The notes beneath the pieces are model-generated. The model saw only the letters and a list, made by a program, of their open reading frames with translations, did no database searches and was not told the origin of the DNA. Below are positions 19,327-32,678 of a stretch of 64,000 nt of DNA, piece after piece. Made by a program: the position numbers and the translations under genes. The stretch's first letter is position 1. Every line of letters begins with the position of its first letter. The DNA is from Albimonas pacifica. Lineage in GTDB: Bacteria > Pseudomonadota > Alphaproteobacteria > Rhodobacterales > Rhodobacteraceae. The stretch lies in NCBI RefSeq assembly GCF_900113695.1, contig NZ_FOQH01000009.1:139120-203119 (forward strand). Reading direction: 5' to 3'.

Positions 19327-20469
19327 TCAGGCGGCGGCGGCGAGCATCCCCTCCAGCTCCGCCGACGTCAGCGCGGCCGGGTTGGCCTTCATCGAGGAAG
19401 AGGCCGCGGCCGCCTCGGCCGCCGCGCGCCGCTCCCCGGGCGCGAGGCCCATGGACGAGAGGCCCGGCAGGCCCTGCGCCGTGCTCCAGGCGTCGAGGGC
19501 GGCGAAGGCCTTCTCGGGGGCCACGTCCAGCGCCCCGGCGATCCAGCCGCGGACCCGGGCGATGCGGCGGGCGGGCTCTCCCCCCGTCCGGGCCGCGTTC
19601 AGCGCGAGGCCGTGGGGCAGCAGCCGCCCGCAGATCGCCCCGTGCGGCGCGCCGGTCATGCCGCCGAGCACGCCCGCAAGCCCGTGCACCACCCCCAGCC
19701 CCGCGTTGGCCAGCGCCAGCCCCCCGCAGAGGGCGACCCAGGCCATCTCGTCCCGCGCGCCCGGATCCTCCCCCTGCGCGAGCCGCATCAGGGCGGCGAG
19801 ACCCCGCGGAATCGCCGGCTCGCACAGCGCGTCGGTGAAGGGGGTGGCGCGGGAGCAGATCCAAGGCTCGATCACCTGGGTGACCGCGTCGAGGCCGGAG
19901 GCGAGCGTCACCCCCCACGGGCAGCCGTCGGCGAGCGCCGGGTCGACCAGCGCCAGCCGCGGCAGCATCCGTGCGTCGCGCAGCGAGACCTTGCGGCGGT
20001 GCTCGGGCACCTCGACGACGGCGTTGCGGGTCGCCTCGGCGCCGGCGCCGGCGGTGGTGGGGATGGCGACGAAGGGGAGGGGGGCGGCGGGCAGCGGGCG
20101 GCCTTCGCCGACCACCTCGAGGTAGCGCAGCGGCGGGCCGTCGGCGGTCGCCAGCGCCGCGGCGGCCTTGCCGAGGTCGATGACCGCGCCGCCGCCCAGC
20201 GACACGACCACCTGCGCGCGCCGCGCGGCCTCGGCCGCGGCGGTCACCGCGGCGAGCGTCGGCTCGCCCTGCCCCGCGATCTCCTCGACCTCGCAGCCCT
20301 CGGCACGCAGGGCGTCGCGCAGCCAGCCGGCGCGGGCGGGCGAGCCGCCGCGGACCAGCAGCACCCGGGCGCCGAAGGCCGCGATGCGGGGGGCGGCCTC
20401 GGCGGCGGCGCGGCCCCGGCCGAAGACGATCTCGGCGGGGCCGGCGAAACCGAAGGGCGGCCGGGTCAT
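19327..20469 (-). CDS. iron-containing alcohol dehydrogenase
   Basis: Group III (Fe-dependent) NAD(P) oxidoreductase of 380 residues. The N-terminal nucleotide fold has FGRGRA and GGGAVIDLGKAAA (about 95-107); the metal region has GVVHGLAGVLGG and GAPHGAICGRLLPHGLA (about 255-290) with the expected His ligands. It starts at 20469 (MTRPPFGF), since the extra N-terminus of the open frame is low complexity. It follows the glycerol-type ABC operon on the same strand after a set of hairpins, so it may oxidise the imported polyol. Maleylacetate reductase or glycerol dehydrogenase-like activity are alternatives. Confidence 0.88.
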   Translation of the reverse strand: MTRPPFGFAGPAEIVFGRGRAAAEAAPRIAAFGARVLLVRGGSPARAGWLRDALRAEGCEVEEIAGQGEPTLAAVTAAAEAARRAQVVVSLGGGAVIDLGKAAAALATADGPPLRYLEVVGEGRPLPAAPLPFVAIPTTAGAGAEATRNAVVEVPEHRRKVSLRDARMLPRLALVDPALADGCPWGVTLASGLDAVTQVIEPWICSRATPFTDALCEPAIPRGLAALMRLAQGEDPGARDEMAWVALCGGLALANAGLGVVHGLAGVLGGMTGAPHGAICGRLLPHGLALNAARTGGEPARRIARVRGWIAGALDVAPEKAFAALDAWSTAQGLPGLSSMGLAPGERRAAAEAAAASSSMKANPAALTSAELEGMLAAAA

Positions 20470-20509
20470 GGCAGGGGCTCCGCGGGCGATGGGCAGGGGC
20501 GCAAAAGAT

Positions 20510-20605
20510 GCGCGGCGCGCCCGGGGGACGCGCCGCGCGAAGGGTCGCATCCGGCCGCGCGCAGGCGGCCGGCGGGCGCGGGCCCGGCCGCCCGAAGGCG
20601 GCCGG
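20510..20605 (-). terminator. hairpin array after glpV-like gene
   Basis: Reading on the minus strand, a 9-bp stem with CGAA-type tetraloop (20584-20592 with 20597-20605) lies 7 bases after the glpV stop. A second 10-bp stem (20510-20519 with 20529-20538) is followed by CATCTTTT. These would stabilise or partly terminate the message before the dehydrogenase gene. Confidence 0.6.
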
Positions 20606-20611
20606 AGGGGG

Positions 20612-22330
<1,719 letters not shown>

Positions 22331-22404
22331 GATGTCCTCCCTGACGAGCTTTCTCTCTGGCGCGGGGCCGCGGGGGCCCTCGCGCATCGCAGGCCGGGTC
22401 CCTG

Positions 22405-22677
22405 TCAGACCCAGCGGAACACCGCCGCCGCCCAGACGAGCGACAGCGCCAGCCCCCACCATTGCGAGGCGTCGGAGAGCCCCAGCCAGGCGAGGTTGAT
22501 GAAGGCCGACCCCAGCAGCGTGATGAAGAGGCGATCGCCGCGCGTCGTCTCGATGCGCAGCACGCCGGTGCGGGGCGTCTCGGGCCAGCGGATCGCGAGG
22601 ATCGAGAAGACGATCAGCAGGATCGCGATCACCGCGAAGAAGGCCGCCGTGGGCCAGGTCCAGGCCATCCATTCCAT
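22405..22677 (-). CDS. DUF2160 small membrane protein
   Basis: A 90-residue protein with two hydrophobic segments (about 8-28 and 53-85) and the family core RWPETPRTGVLRIETTRGDRLFITLLG. DUF2160 genes sit regularly between the permease and receptor genes of GlpSTPQV-type transporters, as here (14 bases after glpQ). It is probably an accessory membrane subunit; no biochemical role is known to me. Confidence 0.88.
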   Translation of the reverse strand: MEWMAWTWPTAAFFAVIAILLIVFSILAIRWPETPRTGVLRIETTRGDRLFITLLGSAFINLAWLGLSDASQWWGLALSLVWAAAVFRWV

Positions 22678-22690
22678 GGGCGAGCCTCCT

Positions 22691-25436
<2,746 letters not shown>

Positions 25437-25450
25437 GCGGTCCTCCCGGC

Positions 25451-26539
<1,089 letters not shown>

Positions 26540-26862
26540 GCGGTCTGTCCTCCCGGTCCCGGCCGGACGGCCGGGTCTGTCGCGTCGCCTCGCGGCGCGC
26601 CGTCGTCTCTGCTCGCGGGAGCGGTCTGCGGCGCGCGATCCTCCCTCGCCCGCCGCCGATCCCCCTGCGGTCGAGCCGACGAAAGCACCTCGCGCGGAAC
26701 GGAGTCAAAGCATCTCTTTCGCATACGCGCGTTTTTGATGTGGATCGCGCCATGCTGCAGCGCGTCATCGCTCGTTTTCGGCCTGAACCGCGCATGTCGC
26801 TTGCAATGGGCGCGGGTTCGCGCACATTCGAACCTCCGCGAAGACGCCGCCCGGAGGCCGCC
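26540..26862. promoter_or_regulatory. divergent control region of glpS operon and DeoR regulator
   Basis: About 320 bases with no good gene. The part from 26700 to 26830 is poorer in GC and carries repeated TTCG/TTTCG tetramers (TTTCGCATACG, GTTTTCGGCC, GGTTCG, CATTCGAAC), the kind of repeated motif bound by alphaproteobacterial GlpR/DeoR proteins. Promoters for both directions are expected here. In-frame GTG and ATG codons in this stretch lack ribosome sites. Confidence 0.5.
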
Positions 26863-27660
26863 CTGTCCATCCGTCGCCACGAGATTCTGGAGATCGCCCG
26901 CCGCGAGGGCCGCGTGCTGGTCGAGGACCTGGCCGGCCGGCTGGGCGTCAGCGTGCAGACCATCCGCCGCGACCTGGGCGAGCTCGCCGACGACGGCCGG
27001 CTCGAGCGGGTGCACGGCGGCGCGATCCTGCCATCGAGCGTGCGCAACATCGGCTACGAGCAGCGCCGCGCCCTGAACGGCGAGGCCAAGGCCGCCATCG
27101 CCGCGCTCTGCGCCCGCGCGATCCCCGAGGAGGCCTCGCTGTTCCTCAGCATCGGCACCTCGACCGAGGCGGTGGCCCGCGCCCTGCTCGCCCATCGCAA
27201 CCTGCTGGTGGTGACCAACAACCTCAACGTGGCGAACATCCTGACCGCGAACCCCTCGTGCGAGATCGTGCTGACCGGCGGCTCGCTCCGGCGCAGCGAC
27301 GGCGGGCTGGTGGGCGAGATGACCCTGCAGGCGATCGAGCGCTTCAAGGTCGACCTCGCGGTCATCGGCTGCTCGGCGCTGGACGAGGACGGCGACATCC
27401 TCGACTACGACCCGCAGGAGGTCGGCGTCAGCCGGCGCATCGTGCGGCTGGCGCGGCGCAGCTTCCTGGTCGCCGACCACACCAAGCTCCAGCGCAGCGC
27501 GCCGGTGCGCATCGCCTCGCTGCGCGACCTGGCGGGGGTGTTCACCGACCTGCCCTTCCCCGAGGCGCTGACCCGCCTGTGCCGCGATTCCTCCACCGCC
27601 CTGGAGGTCGCCTGGCCCGAGGGCGCGCCCGCCTCGGTCGAGGATTCGGCGCTCGCCTGA
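26863..27660 (+). CDS. glpR: DeoR-family regulator of the glycerol operon, GlpR-like
   Basis: Repressor expected to bind the divergent region and respond to a phosphorylated polyol. Residues 2-55 form the DeoR helix-turn-helix (RRHEILEIARREGRVL, LGVSVQTIRRDLGELAD, RVHGGAIL); the rest is the DeoR sensor fold (SIGTSTEAVARAL, GGSLRRSDGGLVG, CSALDEDGDILDYDPQEV, VADHTKLQR). The fold begins exactly at a CTG (26863) that has GGAGG with a 5-base spacer. Upstream in-frame GTG 26740 and ATGs 26794 and 26806 have no such site and would add an odd Arg-rich leader. I prefer the CTG start, with moderate certainty. Confidence 0.85.
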   Translation: MSIRRHEILEIARREGRVLVEDLAGRLGVSVQTIRRDLGELADDGRLERVHGGAILPSSVRNIGYEQRRALNGEAKAAIAALCARAIPEEASLFLSIGTSTEAVARALLAHRNLLVVTNNLNVANILTANPSCEIVLTGGSLRRSDGGLVGEMTLQAIERFKVDLAVIGCSALDEDGDILDYDPQEVGVSRRIVRLARRSFLVADHTKLQRSAPVRIASLRDLAGVFTDLPFPEALTRLCRDSSTALEVAWPEGAPASVEDSALA

Positions 27661-27997
27661 CCGCGACATCCGGGGGGGTCCGGACGGCGGCGCGCCCGGT
27701 CATGCTGCGGCGCACATGGAAATTCTCATGTAACGCGATGGCCTTGCCGCTGCGCACCCAAATCGATCCGGGCCCGACTTCAATTCACCGTTGAATATTA
27801 ACAAGTGATTACAAGTTAATTCATGTGAAACGGATATAGTTCCGGCACTCATCGCTCGCGGCGTTTCCGACATTCCGCAAGACCTGCGCCTGGGGAAGGG
27901 CATGGGGTCTCCGCACGCGCCCGCTCGCGCGATCGGGGAGGGCGTCGGCGCGGCCACGGGCGCAACAGCCACCTCGAACCCTTGGGGGGAGGAAGCC
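27661..27997 (+). promoter_or_regulatory. AT-rich promoter region of the RTX adhesin gene
   Basis: A 337-base gap. From 27780 to 27845 it is unusually AT-rich, with a 10-base-spaced direct repeat ACAAGT (27801-27806 and 27811-27816) flanked by TTAA on both sides and a TATAGT (27835-27840) that could be a -10 box. Direct repeats one helical turn apart suggest a response-regulator site. About 90 bases of GC-rich leader precede the start codon. Confidence 0.5.
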
Positions 27998-30262
27998 ATG
28001 ACCTGCCGCTCGCTCGTATTCACCATACCCGGGCCTGTCGACACCATCGTCACGGTCGAGGAGATCGTCGCCGGAGACGGCTCGATCGATCTGCGGTTCA
28101 CCGTCGAGGTGGACGAAAGCGGCGGGGTCCAGGCGGACCTGCGCGGCCTGTTCTGGGACGTCGCGGACGAGTCCGTGCTGCCCGGCATGACCGTCGTGGG
28201 CGCCGAAAGCCCCGACGTGACCGACTCGCAGTTCGCGGCGAACGCGGTCGACGACCTGGGCAACGGCGCCAACATGAAGGGCGCGATCACCAAGAAGGGC
28301 GCCGCCTTCGACGCGGGCGTCGAGTTCGGGACCCAGGGGATCGGCAAGGACGACGTCGACGCGACCAGCTTCACCCTCTCGGGCGCCGACGGGGTGGACC
28401 TCTCGCTCGACGACATCGGGGGGATGCGCTTCGGCGTGCGGCTGACCTCCGTCGGCGAGGACGGCTCGCGCGAGGATTCGCTCAAGCTCGCCGCCGTGGC
28501 GCCCAATGCGCCCGACGCGGTCGACGACGACTACAGCCAGGAGGAGGACACGATCCTCACCGGCAACGTGCTCGACAACGACGTCGACGCCGACGGCGAC
28601 CCGCTGACGGTGACCGAGGTCGACGGCTCGGCCGCCGCCGTGGGGACCGAGATCGCCATCGCCGGCGGCTGGCTGACGCTGAACGCGGACGGGAGCTTCT
28701 CGTTCACGCCTGTCACCGGCTTCACGGGCGAGGCGAGCTTCGAATACACCGTCTCCGACGGCGACGGGGGCGAGGACTGCGCCGAGGCCACGATCGTGGT
28801 GAACGAAGTCGCCGGCATCGTCGCGAGCCTGGGCGACGGGCTGGCGATCTCGCCGGCCTCGCTGACGCTCGACGACGACGACGGCGGCGTCTCCAACGTG
28901 GTGCGCGGGCCGGACGGCACGGTGACCTTCACGCTCAACGTGGCGGTGCCGGACCTGCCGGAGAAGGCCGACATCGTGCTGGCGCAGGACCTGTCGGGCT
29001 CGTTCCTCAACGACCTGCCGGCGCTGCAGAACGGGAACTTCGTGGCCGACCTGCTGGCGGACCTGACGCTGGCGGGGGCCGAGGACGTGGGCTTCGGCAT
29101 CGCGAGCTTCATCGACTACCCGTTCTCGCCCTTCGGCGTCGGCTCGGACTTCGTCTACACCACCAACCAGGGGGTCACCGCCAACGCCGCCGTCGCCGAC
29201 GCGGCCATGGACCTGCTGACCACCGGCGGGGGCAACGACACGCCCGAGGCGCAGCTCGTCGCGCTCCAGCAGGTGGCCGCCCGCGCCGAGGGCGAGATCG
29301 GCTACCGCGCCGACGCCCAGCGCTTCGTGGTGCTGTCGACCGACGCGCCGTTCCACTTCGCAGGCAACTACGCCGCCGGCGGGGCCAACGACAACGACGC
29401 GGACCTCGGCGACGGGCTCGGCATGTTCTCGCTCGAGGACTATCCCTCCGTCGCCCAGGTGGCGGCGCTGCTGGCGGCGGCGGAGATCACGCCGATCTTC
29501 ACCGTCACCGCGAACATGGTGGGGACCTACCAGAACCTGCTCCAGCAGATGAACGTGCTGCAGCCGGGGCTCGGCGGCTCGGTGCAGACGCTGGCCTCCG
29601 ACAGCTCCAACCTGGCGGCGGCGATCACCGCGGGGCTGGCGGAGTCGACCACCGACGTCGACATCTTCGTCTCCTCCGACGACTACGGCTTCGTGCAGAG
29701 CGTGACGCCGACGAGCTACGCCGACGTCGCGGGGCCGGCCACGGTCTCCTTCGAGGTCTCGCTCTCGGCGCCGGGCAGCTACGGCGACGACCAGATCACG
29801 CTCACCGTGCCGGGCTTCGGCCAGGTGACGCTGGACCTGAGCTTCGGGGTCGAGGCGCTGACCGGCACCGTCGGGCGCGACCAGCTGACCGGCAACGGGA
29901 ACGCCAACCTCATCGAGGGCGGCGCGCGGTCGGACAAGCTCTGGGGCGAGGGCGGCGACGACATCCTCGTCGGCGGCCTGGGCAGGGACAAGATGTGGGG
30001 CGGCGAGGGCGACGACGTCTTCGTCATCGAGGACGCGCCCGAGTTCCGCGGCAAGGACTGCATCAAGGACTTCGTGCTGGACGAGGACGTGGTGGAGCTC
30101 GTGGGCTTCGGCGGCATCGGCTTCGGCGATCTGGTGATCACCGACAGCGTCGGGGGCCACGCGCGGATCTTCGTCGCCGACGGCAAGCACGACGACCCGG
30201 TGGCGGTGCTCAAGAACATCGCCTCGGCCGATCTCGACGCCGGCGACTTCATCTTCTCCTGA
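27998..30262 (+). CDS. secreted RTX protein with integrin-beta-like MIDAS domain
   Basis: A 754-residue acidic protein, probably exported by a type I system not in this window. Order: N-terminal domain common in RTX proteins (1-165), cadherin/VCBS-like repeat (about 171-270: DNDVDADGDPLTVTEV), integrin-beta I-like domain (about 305-560) and RTX nonapeptides (about 628-675: GGARSDKLWGEGGDD) with a secretion tail. The I-like domain holds the MIDAS DLSGS (331-335), GFGIASF, NDTPEAQLVAL, VVLSTDAPFHFAGN, DYPSVAQ and ITPIFTVTA in integrin order. No signal peptide is present. Start at 27998 follows GGGGGAGGA. It is likely a calcium- or magnesium-dependent adhesin. Confidence 0.9.
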   Translation: MTCRSLVFTIPGPVDTIVTVEEIVAGDGSIDLRFTVEVDESGGVQADLRGLFWDVADESVLPGMTVVGAESPDVTDSQFAANAVDDLGNGANMKGAITKKGAAFDAGVEFGTQGIGKDDVDATSFTLSGADGVDLSLDDIGGMRFGVRLTSVGEDGSREDSLKLAAVAPNAPDAVDDDYSQEEDTILTGNVLDNDVDADGDPLTVTEVDGSAAAVGTEIAIAGGWLTLNADGSFSFTPVTGFTGEASFEYTVSDGDGGEDCAEATIVVNEVAGIVASLGDGLAISPASLTLDDDDGGVSNVVRGPDGTVTFTLNVAVPDLPEKADIVLAQDLSGSFLNDLPALQNGNFVADLLADLTLAGAEDVGFGIASFIDYPFSPFGVGSDFVYTTNQGVTANAAVADAAMDLLTTGGGNDTPEAQLVALQQVAARAEGEIGYRADAQRFVVLSTDAPFHFAGNYAAGGANDNDADLGDGLGMFSLEDYPSVAQVAALLAAAEITPIFTVTANMVGTYQNLLQQMNVLQPGLGGSVQTLASDSSNLAAAITAGLAESTTDVDIFVSSDDYGFVQSVTPTSYADVAGPATVSFEVSLSAPGSYGDDQITLTVPGFGQVTLDLSFGVEALTGTVGRDQLTGNGNANLIEGGARSDKLWGEGGDDILVGGLGRDKMWGGEGDDVFVIEDAPEFRGKDCIKDFVLDEDVVELVGFGGIGFGDLVITDSVGGHARIFVADGKHDDPVAVLKNIASADLDAGDFIFS

Positions 30263-30268
30263 CGCATC

Positions 30269-30337
30269 CGGGACCCCGCCCTCGCGGCGGGGTCCCGAAC
30301 CGACGACGGCCGGGCGGGGTCTCCCCTGCCCGGCCGT
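30269..30337. terminator. back-to-back hairpins between convergent genes
   Basis: A perfect 12-bp stem (30269-30280 with 30286-30297) is followed by a perfect 10-bp stem (30306-30315 with 30328-30337). They fill the gap between the RTX gene (plus) and livF (minus) and probably stop transcription both ways. Neither has a T tract. Confidence 0.65.
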
Positions 30338-30355
30338 TCCGCGTTGCGCCCTCCC

Positions 30356-31108
30356 TCAGATCGAGAGGTAGCGGTCGGTGATCTCGCGGTTGGCGCGCAG
30401 GCCCGCGATGGTGTCGCGATAGACCACCACGCCCTTGTCGATCACCGCCGCGTGGGTGGCGACGGCGAGGCAGAAGTGCATGTTCTGCTCGGCCATCAGG
30501 ATGGTGACGCCCATCTCGCGCAGGGTTCCGATCAGCTTGCCGATCTCGGCCACGATGATCGGGGCGAGGCCCTCCGAGGGCTCGTCGAGCAGCACCAGGT
30601 CGGGGTTGCCCATCAGGGTGCGGGCGATGGTCAGCATCTGCTGCTCGCCCCCCGACAGCCGCCCGGCCATGCGCCCCTTCATGCCCGCGAGGATCGGGAA
30701 CACGTCGTAGACCCGCTCCAGCGTCCACTCGCGCTTGCCGGTGGGGCCCTTCTTCTCGCCGATCAGCAGGTTGTCCTCGACCGAATGCTCGGGGAACACC
30801 TGCCGGTCCTCGGGGACGTAGCCGATGCCCGCCCGCGCGATGCGGTGGGGGGCGGCGCCCGCCATCTCCCGCCCCCGCAGGCGGACCGAGCCGCGCCGCG
30901 GCGGCGCGATGCCGGCGATGGCCTTGAAGGTGGTGGACTTGCCCGCCCCGTTGCGCCCGAGCAGCGCCACCGTGTCCCCCTCCCCGACCGCGAGGCCGAG
31001 CCCGAACAGGATCTGGCTGGCGCCGTAGTAGACGTCGAGGTTCTCGACCTCCAGCAGCGCCGCGCGCGCGGCGGCGGGGCGGTCTTCAAGCGTGGCGGCT
31101 TCGGCCAT
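30356..31108 (-). CDS. livF: branched-chain-type ABC transporter ATPase LivF
   Basis: ATPase of 250 residues, last gene of a Liv-type operon. Walker A GRNGAGKST (about 50), signature LSGGEQQMLTIARTL, Walker B DLVLLDEPSEGLAP and H-loop MAEQNMHFCLAVA are all present, the last two typical of LivF. It overlaps livG by ATGA. The substrate is set by the receptor at 34713-35984 and may be an aromatic or cyclic acid rather than an amino acid. Confidence 0.93.
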   Translation of the reverse strand: MAEAATLEDRPAAARAALLEVENLDVYYGASQILFGLGLAVGEGDTVALLGRNGAGKSTTFKAIAGIAPPRRGSVRLRGREMAGAAPHRIARAGIGYVPEDRQVFPEHSVEDNLLIGEKKGPTGKREWTLERVYDVFPILAGMKGRMAGRLSGGEQQMLTIARTLMGNPDLVLLDEPSEGLAPIIVAEIGKLIGTLREMGVTILMAEQNMHFCLAVATHAAVIDKGVVVYRDTIAGLRANREITDRYLSI

Positions 31109-31884
31109 CAGGCGCCCTCCGTCGCGACGTGGTGGTGGTCCTGGCCCAGGTAGGCGTCGATCACGTCCTGGTTGCGCTTGATCTCCTCGGGCGTGCCTTT
31201 CGCCAGCACCTGCCCGTAGCTGAGCACGTCGATCGACTGGGCGATCTGGAAGACGATGTCCATGTCATGCTCGATGAAGATCACCGTCAGGTCCGTGCCC
31301 TCCCACAGCGCATGGACCTTCTCGATCATCCGCCAGCGTTCTTCCGCGCCCATGCCCGCGGTCGGCTCGTCCAGCAGCAGCACCTTGGGGTCGAGCGCGA
31401 GCGCGAGGCCGATGTCGAGCAGCTTCTGCTCGCCATGGGAGAGGTTGCGCGACAGCGCCTTCGCCCGCGGGGTCAGGCCGAGCAGGTCCATGATCTCGCC
31501 CGCCCGCGCCTGCGCCTCCGGCAGGGGCGCGCGGCGGAGCATCGAGAAGAGCTCCCCCCGGTGCGCGGTGACGGCGGCGACCAGGCTCTGCTCCATGGTC
31601 ATGTCGGGGAAAATGCTGGCGACCTGGAAGGCCCGGGTCATGCCGCGGCGCACGACCTGAAGGCTCGACAGCCCCACCAGCTCCTCCCCGTCCAGCTTCA
31701 CCGAGCCGGCGTCGGGCCGGATCGCGCCGGAGATCAGGTTGAAGAACGTGGTCTTGCCCGCCCCGTTCGGCCCGATGATGGCGGTCAGCGAGCCCGCGGG
31801 GAAGTCGAGGCTGACGCCCCGCATCGCCTCCACGCCGCCGAAGGATTTCGCGAGATCGCGGATCTGGAGCATCGCCTCGGTCAT
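31108..31884 (-). CDS. livG: branched-chain-type ABC transporter ATPase LivG
   Basis: ATPase of 258 residues. Walker A GPNGAGKTT (about 38-46), Q-loop and RAFQVASIFPDMTMEQSL are LivG-like; the signature is LSHGEQKLLDIGLAL (normal variant in LivG), Walker B KVLLLDEPTAGMG, H-loop IFIEHDMDIVF. Start at 31884 overlaps the upstream SDR stop by ATGA; its own stop overlaps livF. Confidence 0.93.
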   Translation of the reverse strand: MTEAMLQIRDLAKSFGGVEAMRGVSLDFPAGSLTAIIGPNGAGKTTFFNLISGAIRPDAGSVKLDGEELVGLSSLQVVRRGMTRAFQVASIFPDMTMEQSLVAAVTAHRGELFSMLRRAPLPEAQARAGEIMDLLGLTPRAKALSRNLSHGEQKLLDIGLALALDPKVLLLDEPTAGMGAEERWRMIEKVHALWEGTDLTVIFIEHDMDIVFQIAQSIDVLSYGQVLAKGTPEEIKRNQDVIDAYLGQDHHHVATEGA

Positions 31885-32678
31885 GCGTTCCCCCTCGCCG
31901 CGGGAAACGGCGCATAGGTGGTCCAGGCGGGGCCCGAGAGCCAGCCCCCGTCCACCGGCACCGTGATCCCGCTGATCGCCGAAGACGCCTCCGAGCACAG
32001 GAAGCAGACCGCCGAGGCGATCTCCTTCGGCCGCACCAGCCGGCCCATCGGCGTCATGTCCTGCATGGGTTTCGGATCGCGCTCGCCGTTCTCGAAGCGC
32101 TCGGCGAGCGCAGGGGTGAGGGTGAAGCCCGGCGAGACCGCGTTCACCCGCACGCCCGAGCGGCCCCATTCGGTCGCGAGGCACTCGGTCATCGAGATCA
32201 CCGCGGCCTTGGCGGGCGAATAGGCGTGCAGCGGCAGCGCCCGCATCCCCGCGACCGAGGCGATGTTGACGATGGACCCGGTCCCCCGCAGCGCCATCCG
32301 CCGCCCCCAGGCGACGCAGCTGACCCAGACGCCGCGCTGGTCGACGGCCACGACCCGGTCCCACTCGGACATCGGCAGGTCCTCGGGCGGCTGCGGCAGC
32401 TGCAGCACGCCCGCCGAGGTCACCAGCGCCGAGGCCGGGCCCATCTCGGCGTCGAGCTTCGCGGCCAGCGCCTCGACGGCCGCCTCGTCGCGCACGTCGA
32501 GGAAGGCCGCGGCGTGGCCCTCGCCGCTTAGCCCCGCGGCCACCGTCTCGGCGCCGGCGAGGTTCACGTCGACCACGGCGACGCGGGCGCCGAGGTCGGC
32601 CAGCATCGCGCAGCAGGCCGCGCCGATGCCGCTGGCGCCGCCGGTGACGACCGCGACGCGGCCGGTCATGTCCATCAT
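31881..32678 (-). CDS. SDR oxidoreductase embedded in the Liv operon
   Basis: Classical SDR of 265 residues: TGGASGIG (about 12-19), TSAG in place of NNAG (about 88), catalytic Ser (NIASVAG) and the YSPAK motif (about 153-157), C-terminal ISGITVPVDGG. It overlaps livM upstream and livG downstream, both by ATGA, so it is translated with the transporter. This implies that it works on the imported compound, for example as an alcohol or hydroxyacyl dehydrogenase. Substrate cannot be read from sequence. Confidence 0.9.
   Translation of the reverse strand: MMDMTGRVAVVTGGASGIGAACCAMLADLGARVAVVDVNLAGAETVAAGLSGEGHAAAFLDVRDEAAVEALAAKLDAEMGPASALVTSAGVLQLPQPPEDLPMSEWDRVVAVDQRGVWVSCVAWGRRMALRGTGSIVNIASVAGMRALPLHAYSPAKAAVISMTECLATEWGRSGVRVNAVSPGFTLTPALAERFENGERDPKPMQDMTPMGRLVRPKEIASAVCFLCSEASSAISGITVPVDGGWLSGPAWTTYAPFPAARGNA

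Noticed and set aside
27821-30190. Long minus-strand frame opposite the RTX gene
   Set aside because: Its sequence is the antisense of Asp/Gly-rich RTX coding and shows no motif; the plus frame has convincing domains and a strong ribosome site.
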